Below, piece by piece: positions 60,054-64,000 of a stretch of 64,000 nt of DNA. Origin of the DNA: JACMNW01 sp963708425 (GTDB lineage Bacteria > Pseudomonadota > Alphaproteobacteria > Rhodobacterales > Rhodobacteraceae); contig OY970206.1 of the NCBI GenBank assembly GCA_963708425.1, positions 620,001 through 684,000 of the forward strand. Reading direction: 5' to 3'. Position 1 is the first letter of the stretch; each line of letters begins with the position of its first letter. The position numbers and the translations under genes were made by a program. A model generated the notes under the pieces. It worked only from the letters and a program-made list of their open reading frames with translations, had not been told where the DNA came from and did not search any database.

Positions 60054-60067
60054 ATTGACTCGTCAAT
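60054..60067. promoter_or_regulatory. Probable BetI operator between betI and choX
   Basis: ATTGAC-TC-GTCAAT is a perfect inverted repeat placed midway in the divergent 100-bp spacer, 48 bp from betI and 40 bp from choX. It would allow one repressor to control both units. Confidence 0.6.
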
Positions 60068-60106
60068 CAACAAAAAACAACAATCGAAAAACCAACGGGA
60101 GCCACC

Positions 60107-61039
60107 ATGAATACCTTGAAGAAAACCCTACTCGCCTCGACTCTGGCCTTCGCCTTTGCTGGCAGCGCTTATGCCGAAGGCTGCGACAAAATCGTGTTCT
60201 CTGACGTGGGCTGGACGGATATCACCGCCACGACCGCCGCCACGACGTTGATCCTGGAATCGCTTGGCTATGAAACAGAGATCAAAGTTCTGTCGGTGCC
60301 AGTTACCTATACCGGTCTGGCAGAAGGCGATATCGACGTGTTTCTTGGCAACTGGATGCCAACAATGGAAGCCGACATCGCGCCTTACCGCGATGCGGGT
60401 AAGGTAGAAACCGTGCGCACCAACCTGGAGGGTGCGAAATACACGCTGGCGACAAACGAAGCCGGTGCCGCCCTTGGCATCACTGATTTTGCTGCCATCG
60501 CCGCCCAGAAGGACGCGCTGGAAGGGCAGATTTACGGGATTGAGCCGGGCAATGACGGTAACCGCCTGATCATCGATATGATCGCCTCCGGCCCGTTCGG
60601 CCTCGACGGGTTCGAAGTCGTCGAATCCTCCGAACAGGGCATGTTGGCCGAAGTGAAAAAGGCGTCTGAAGACGGCAAGCCGATCGTGTTTCTTGGCTGG
60701 GAACCGCATCCGATGAACGCCAATTTCAAGATGACCTACCTGACCGGCGGTGATGATTTCTTTGGCCCGAACTTTGGCGGTGCCACTGTTGCCACCAACG
60801 TACGTGCAGGCTACGCGGCCGAATGCCTGAACACTGGTAAGCTGTTGCAAAACCTTGTCTTCTCGCTGCCGATGGAAAACGAGATCATGGGTGCCATTCT
60901 GAACGACGGTGCCGATGCGGCTGATGCCGCCAAGGCCTGGCTTGCCGCCAATCCTGATGCCTGGACCCCCTGGCTTGAGGGCGTAACCACCAAAGACGGT
61001 GGCGATGCCGCGGCTGCTGTGACCGCAGCCCTGCAGTAA
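60107..61039 (+). CDS. choX: Choline ABC transporter substrate-binding protein
   Basis: This 310-residue periplasmic protein has a signal peptide (MNTLKKTLLASTLAFAFAGSAYA). The mature part is an OpuAC-type ligand-binding domain: CDKIVFSDVGWTDITATTAATTLILESLGYETEI, VFLGNWMPTMEADI and IVFLGWEPHPMNANF. The aromatic residues W and Y in such segments form the cage for the quaternary ammonium group. It is the first gene of choXWV and is divergent from betI. Confidence 0.95.
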   Translation: MNTLKKTLLASTLAFAFAGSAYAEGCDKIVFSDVGWTDITATTAATTLILESLGYETEIKVLSVPVTYTGLAEGDIDVFLGNWMPTMEADIAPYRDAGKVETVRTNLEGAKYTLATNEAGAALGITDFAAIAAQKDALEGQIYGIEPGNDGNRLIIDMIASGPFGLDGFEVVESSEQGMLAEVKKASEDGKPIVFLGWEPHPMNANFKMTYLTGGDDFFGPNFGGATVATNVRAGYAAECLNTGKLLQNLVFSLPMENEIMGAILNDGADAADAAKAWLAANPDAWTPWLEGVTTKDGGDAAAAVTAALQ

Positions 61040-61046
61040 ACCGACA

Positions 61047-61080
61047 AAAAGGGCCCCGGGGAAATCCGGGGCCCTTCCAC
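61047..61080 (+). terminator. Intercistronic stem-loop between choX and choW
   Basis: GGGCCCCGG, loop GGAAAT, CCGGGGCCC is a strong hairpin preceded by AAAAA and followed by only a weak T tract (TTCCACTTT). It probably lowers read-through or protects the choX 3' end so that the binding protein is made in excess. Confidence 0.65.
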
Positions 61081-61100
61081 TTTCGGAATGTGGGGGGCAC

Positions 61101-61934
61101 ATGGACTGGCTGACCGATTACAAGATCCCGATCGGCAAGACGGCGAAGGCCGTTTTCGATTGGATGAACGACAATCTTGGTGGGATGTTTGATGCCATCT
61201 CGGCTGTCATGGAAGCCATGATCGATGGCATTCTGTGGCTGCTGCAAACGCCACATCCGCTGGTCATTATTGGCGTGTTCATCGCGCTGACGTGGGTCTT
61301 GCAGCACAGCTGGAAAACCTGCCTTGGCGTGCTAGTCGGTTTCCTGTTCATCCTGAACCAAGGCTACTGGGAAGAAACCACCGAAAGCCTGACGCTGATC
61401 CTGTCGGCCTGTGTGGTGTGCATGGGCCTTGGTGTGCCGATTGGCATCGCCGTCGCCCACCGCCCCCGCCTGTACCGCTTCATGGTGCCAGTGCTGGATC
61501 TGATGCAGACATTGCCGACGTTCGTCTACCTGATCCCTGCAATCGTGTTTTTCGGCCTCGGCATGGTGCCCGGCCTGATCGCGACGGTGATCTTCGTGCT
61601 GCCTGCGCCCATTCGCCTGACTCACTTGGGCATTTCCACTACCCCGCAACCGCTGCTAGAGGCTGCAACTGCCTTCGGGGCCACCCCCAAACAACGGCTT
61701 TGGAAGGTCGAACTGCCCTATGCCTTTCCCCAAATCATGGCCGGGCTGAACCAGACGATCATGCTGTCCCTATCCATGGTGGTGATCGCCGCCCTTGTCG
61801 GTGCCAACGGCCTTGGCGTGCCCGTTGTGCGGGCGCTGAATTCGGTCAACACCGCCCTTGGCTTCGAATCCGGCTTCATTATCGTGGTCGTCGCCATCTT
61901 GCTTGACCGTATGCTACGGGTGGAACGCAAATGA
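61101..61934 (+). CDS. choW: Choline ABC transporter permease
   Basis: This 277-residue inner-membrane permease is of the ProW/OpuAB type. It has an amphipathic N-terminal section (WLTDYKIPIGKTAKAVFDWMNDNLGGMFDAI), about six helices and the cytoplasmic EAA loop (EAATAFGATPKQRLWKVELPYAFPQIMAGLNQTIM) that contacts the ATPase. The stop overlaps the choV ATG as ATGA. Confidence 0.95.
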   Translation: MDWLTDYKIPIGKTAKAVFDWMNDNLGGMFDAISAVMEAMIDGILWLLQTPHPLVIIGVFIALTWVLQHSWKTCLGVLVGFLFILNQGYWEETTESLTLILSACVVCMGLGVPIGIAVAHRPRLYRFMVPVLDLMQTLPTFVYLIPAIVFFGLGMVPGLIATVIFVLPAPIRLTHLGISTTPQPLLEAATAFGATPKQRLWKVELPYAFPQIMAGLNQTIMLSLSMVVIAALVGANGLGVPVVRALNSVNTALGFESGFIIVVVAILLDRMLRVERK

Positions 61935-62989
61935 CCAATCATAGCCCCCTGAATGCCGTCGAGTTTGACAAGGTCAATATCGTGTTCGGCGACAACCCCG
62001 AACGCGCCCTGCCCCTTATGGACGAAGGCCAAAGCCGTAGCGAAATTCAGGAAACCACACGCCAAGTGCTGGGCGTGCATGATTGCAGCCTGACGGTTGG
62101 CAATGGTGAAATTCTGGTGCTGATGGGTCTGTCCGGGTCTGGTAAATCCACCCTGCTGCGGGCGGTTAACGGCTTGAACCCGGTCTGCCGGGGCGAAGTG
62201 CGGGTGCTGGACGGCGACAAGATGACCTCGGTTACCCATGCCGATACTGACACTCTGCGCCGCCTGCGCCTGTCGAACATCGCCATGGTGTTTCAAGCGT
62301 TCGGCCTGCTGCCATGGCGCAGCGTGCGCGAAAACGTCGGGCTGGGGTTGGAACTGGCTGGCATCTCGGAAGCCGATCGCAAAGCCCGCGTCGATACGCA
62401 GCTAGAGCTGGTAAACCTGACGCAATGGGCGGACCGCAAAGTTGGCGAATTGTCCGGCGGCATGCAGCAACGCGTTGGCCTCGCCCGCGCCTTTGTGACC
62501 GAAGCACCGATTTTACTGATGGATGAGCCATTTTCGGCGCTTGATCCGCTGATCCGGTCGCGCCTGCAGGATGAACTTCTGGATCTGCAAGACAAGCTGA
62601 AACGCACCATCATTTTCGTCAGCCACGATCTGGATGAGGCGTTCAAAATCGGCGACCGTATTGCCTTGATGGAAGGCGGCCGCATTGTGCAATGTGGCAC
62701 CGCGCGCGAGATTATCGCCAACCCGGTATCAGATTACGTGGCCGATTTCGTCAATCATATGAACCCGTTGGGCGTTCTGACCGCGCGCGACGCGATGGAG
62801 CCGACACCGGGGGCTTTCCCCACATCTGGCAACGCCGATGTCGATACGCCGATCCGCGATGTTATGTCGCAGCTGCGCGGTGATGTGCGGGCCGTGACCC
62901 TGACTGAGAATGGCAAGGTGATCGGCCAGATCACCCGCGAAGGCGTTATCAAGCGGCTGTTGAACCCGCGCGGCACGTTGAAAGAGTGA
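61931..62989 (+). CDS. choV: Choline ABC transporter ATP-binding protein
   Basis: This 352-residue ATPase of the ProV/OpuAA type has Walker A LMGLSGSGKSTLLRAVNGL, signature LSGGMQQRVGLARAF and Walker B ILLMDEPFSALDPL. A C-terminal CBS-like extension (TPIRDVMSQLRGDVRAVTLTENGKVIGQITREGVIKRLL) follows; in related transporters this region senses ionic strength. It ends the choXWV operon and converges with topA, 19 bp apart. Confidence 0.95.
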   Translation: MTNHSPLNAVEFDKVNIVFGDNPERALPLMDEGQSRSEIQETTRQVLGVHDCSLTVGNGEILVLMGLSGSGKSTLLRAVNGLNPVCRGEVRVLDGDKMTSVTHADTDTLRRLRLSNIAMVFQAFGLLPWRSVRENVGLGLELAGISEADRKARVDTQLELVNLTQWADRKVGELSGGMQQRVGLARAFVTEAPILLMDEPFSALDPLIRSRLQDELLDLQDKLKRTIIFVSHDLDEAFKIGDRIALMEGGRIVQCGTAREIIANPVSDYVADFVNHMNPLGVLTARDAMEPTPGAFPTSGNADVDTPIRDVMSQLRGDVRAVTLTENGKVIGQITREGVIKRLLNPRGTLKE

Positions 62990-63008
62990 CGCGCGGATAA
63001 AATAGTTG

Positions 63009-64000
63009 CTATTCTGCCTCGGCGACCGCTTTTGCCGGGGCTTTTTTTGCAGCCGGTTTCTTGGCGACCGCTTTCTTGGCGACGGGTTTTTTCGCTGCTA
63101 CCTTCTTTGCCGCAGGTTTCTTCGCGGCGGCAGGTTTCTTCGCCGCCTTGCCCTTGCCGCCTTTGCCAGCCTTCTCCGCCACCAGCGCCAGCGCCTCGTC
63201 CAGCGTCACTGTTTCCGGGTCCAGCTCTTTGGGCAAGGTCGCGTTGACCTTGGCCCATTTCACGTAAGGCCCGTATTTTCCGGGCATGACCTGCACCAAG
63301 CCGCCGTCGGGATGCGCACCCAATTCGCGCAATGGGGCCGCCGCCGCACCACGGCCGCCGCGTGTGGCTTTCTGCGCCAACACCTCGACCGCGCGGTTCA
63401 TGCCGATGCTGAACACTTCCTCAATATCCGCGACATTGGCGTAGACAACGCCGTGTTTGACGTAGGGCCCAAAGCGCCCCAAGGCCGCCTCGATCATCAC
63501 GCCGTCTTCCGGATGCGGGCCAATCTGGCGCGGCAGGTTCAACAATTGCAGCGCGCGTTCCAGCGTAACGGCATCCGCCGCCCAGCCTTTGGGCAAACTG
63601 CTGCGAGGGGGTTTCGGCAACGCTTCCGTCGCCTCGCCGCGCTGCACATAAGGGCCAAAACGGCCCGACCGCAACGAGATTGGCACGCCGTTTTCATCGA
63701 GGCCGAGAACCTGGCCGTCGGGTGAAATGCCGTTACCGTCGTCATCTGCCGAAACCGAAATCGGGCGGGTATAACGGCATTCGGGGTAGTTGCCACAGCC
63801 GATAAACGCACCACCTGATCGCGCGGTTTTCAGATGCAAACGCCCGGTACCACAGACTTGGCAGATACGCGGGTCCGATCCATCGGCGCGCAGCGGGTAC
63901 AGGTGTGGCGCCAGAAAATCATCAATCTTCGTAAGCACTTCGCCAATGCGCAGATCGGCGGTTTCGGCAATGGCTGCCGAAAAATCGCGCCAGAACCGCG
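63009..64000 (-). CDS. topA: DNA topoisomerase I, 3' part (runs off the window)
   Basis: The frame is open to the right edge, where it reads RFWRDFSAAIAETADLRIGEVLTKIDDF, a conserved TopA stretch. It continues with a zinc-ribbon (CQVCGTGRLHLKTARSGGAFIGCGNYPECRYTRP) and repeated TopA_Zn-like units (GRFGPYVQRGE, GRFGPYVKHG, GKYGPYVKW). It ends in a lysine/alanine-rich tail (AAKKPAAAKKPAAKK...) of ~55 residues that likely binds DNA. The catalytic tyrosine domain lies beyond the window. TopA relaxes negative supercoils. Confidence 0.94.
   Translation of the reverse strand, partial: RFWRDFSAAIAETADLRIGEVLTKIDDFLAPHLYPLRADGSDPRICQVCGTGRLHLKTARSGGAFIGCGNYPECRYTRPISVSADDDGNGISPDGQVLGLDENGVPISLRSGRFGPYVQRGEATEALPKPPRSSLPKGWAADAVTLERALQLLNLPRQIGPHPEDGVMIEAALGRFGPYVKHGVVYANVADIEEVFSIGMNRAVEVLAQKATRGGRGAAAAPLRELGAHPDGGLVQVMPGKYGPYVKWAKVNATLPKELDPETVTLDEALALVAEKAGKGGKGKAAKKPAAAKKPAAKKVAAKKPVAKKAVAKKPAAKKAPAKAVAEAE

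Noticed and set aside
1..64000. CRISPR array, prophage, toxin-antitoxin or restriction-modification system
   Set aside because: No regularly spaced repeats, integrase, phage structural genes, methyltransferases or recognisable toxin pairs were seen on either strand.

Overview
The window looks like ordinary chromosomal backbone of an alphaproteobacterium of the order Rhodobacterales (Rhodobacter/Roseobacter group). The evidence is high-GC coding sequence, the cta/cox gene order (ctaC-ctaB-small ORF-ctaG-ctaE-SURF1), a prolyl-tRNA synthetase of the short editing-less type next to lolCD, hdaA next to ppk1, a propionyl-CoA carboxylase cluster with a PccR-type regulator, and a tRNA-His with A73 and no encoded G-1. 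No phage, insertion sequence, CRISPR array or integrase was seen. The only gene whose composition clearly departs from its surroundings is an AT-rich membrane-protein ORF at 28421-29188, followed by a hairpin-rich non-coding stretch.

Layout. 1-3.7 kb: cytochrome aa3 oxidase subunits II and III and their assembly factors, all on the minus strand. 3.9-8.4 kb: tldD with a GST-like gene, then the RNA-binding protein Tex on the opposite strand. 8.5-11.1 kb: tRNA-His, a small conserved protein, LexA-box-controlled mmcB, a probable 6S RNA gene, and a two-gene operon of a DUF4956 membrane protein and a VTC-domain (polyphosphate polymerase-like) protein. 11.3-14.7 kb: riboflavin operon ribE-unknown-ribBA-ribH-nusB. 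14.9-19.5 kb: KpsS, a Wza/KpsD-type export lipoprotein and two-domain KpsC for capsule export. 19.5-26.3 kb: MarR-type regulator, sdhE, aspartate aminotransferase, MATE pump, PPK2, GST, sugar epimerase. 26.4-31.1 kb: parE, the AT-rich orphan, the hairpin region, a DUF1194 protein and an unknown membrane protein. 31.2-35 kb: proS-lolC-lolD-cytochrome c. 35.3-44.4 kb: fasciclin protein, AI-2E family permease, hdaA, ppk1, ppx, a VOC protein, a DjlA-like chaperone, an EEP nuclease and a small periplasmic protein. 44.5-57.4 kb: nhaA, then propionate metabolism (methylmalonyl-CoA mutase, pccA, pccB with four small accessory genes, pccR) with an MFS pump. 57.4-63 kb: a DUF465 protein, betA, betI and choXWV for choline uptake and glycine-betaine synthesis. 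63 kb to the end: 3' part of topA.

Two themes tie separated genes together. First, polyphosphate: a VTC-domain/DUF4956 pair, PPK2 (with an FNR-type site upstream), and PPK1-PPX (with a possible Pho box) all lie within 32 kb. Second, propionyl-CoA metabolism: exact TTTGCAAA words, the core of the reported PccR operator, occur seven times between 51.2 and 56.7 kb, and I noticed none elsewhere. The most useful additions to a routine annotation are the probable 6S RNA (9482-9646), a 45-residue lipoprotein gene (51834-51971), the LexA, FNR, Pho and BetI-type sites, and the palindrome clusters at 29.2-29.5 kb and 31.07-31.15 kb. I could not run any search; all family names come from reading the translated sequence.
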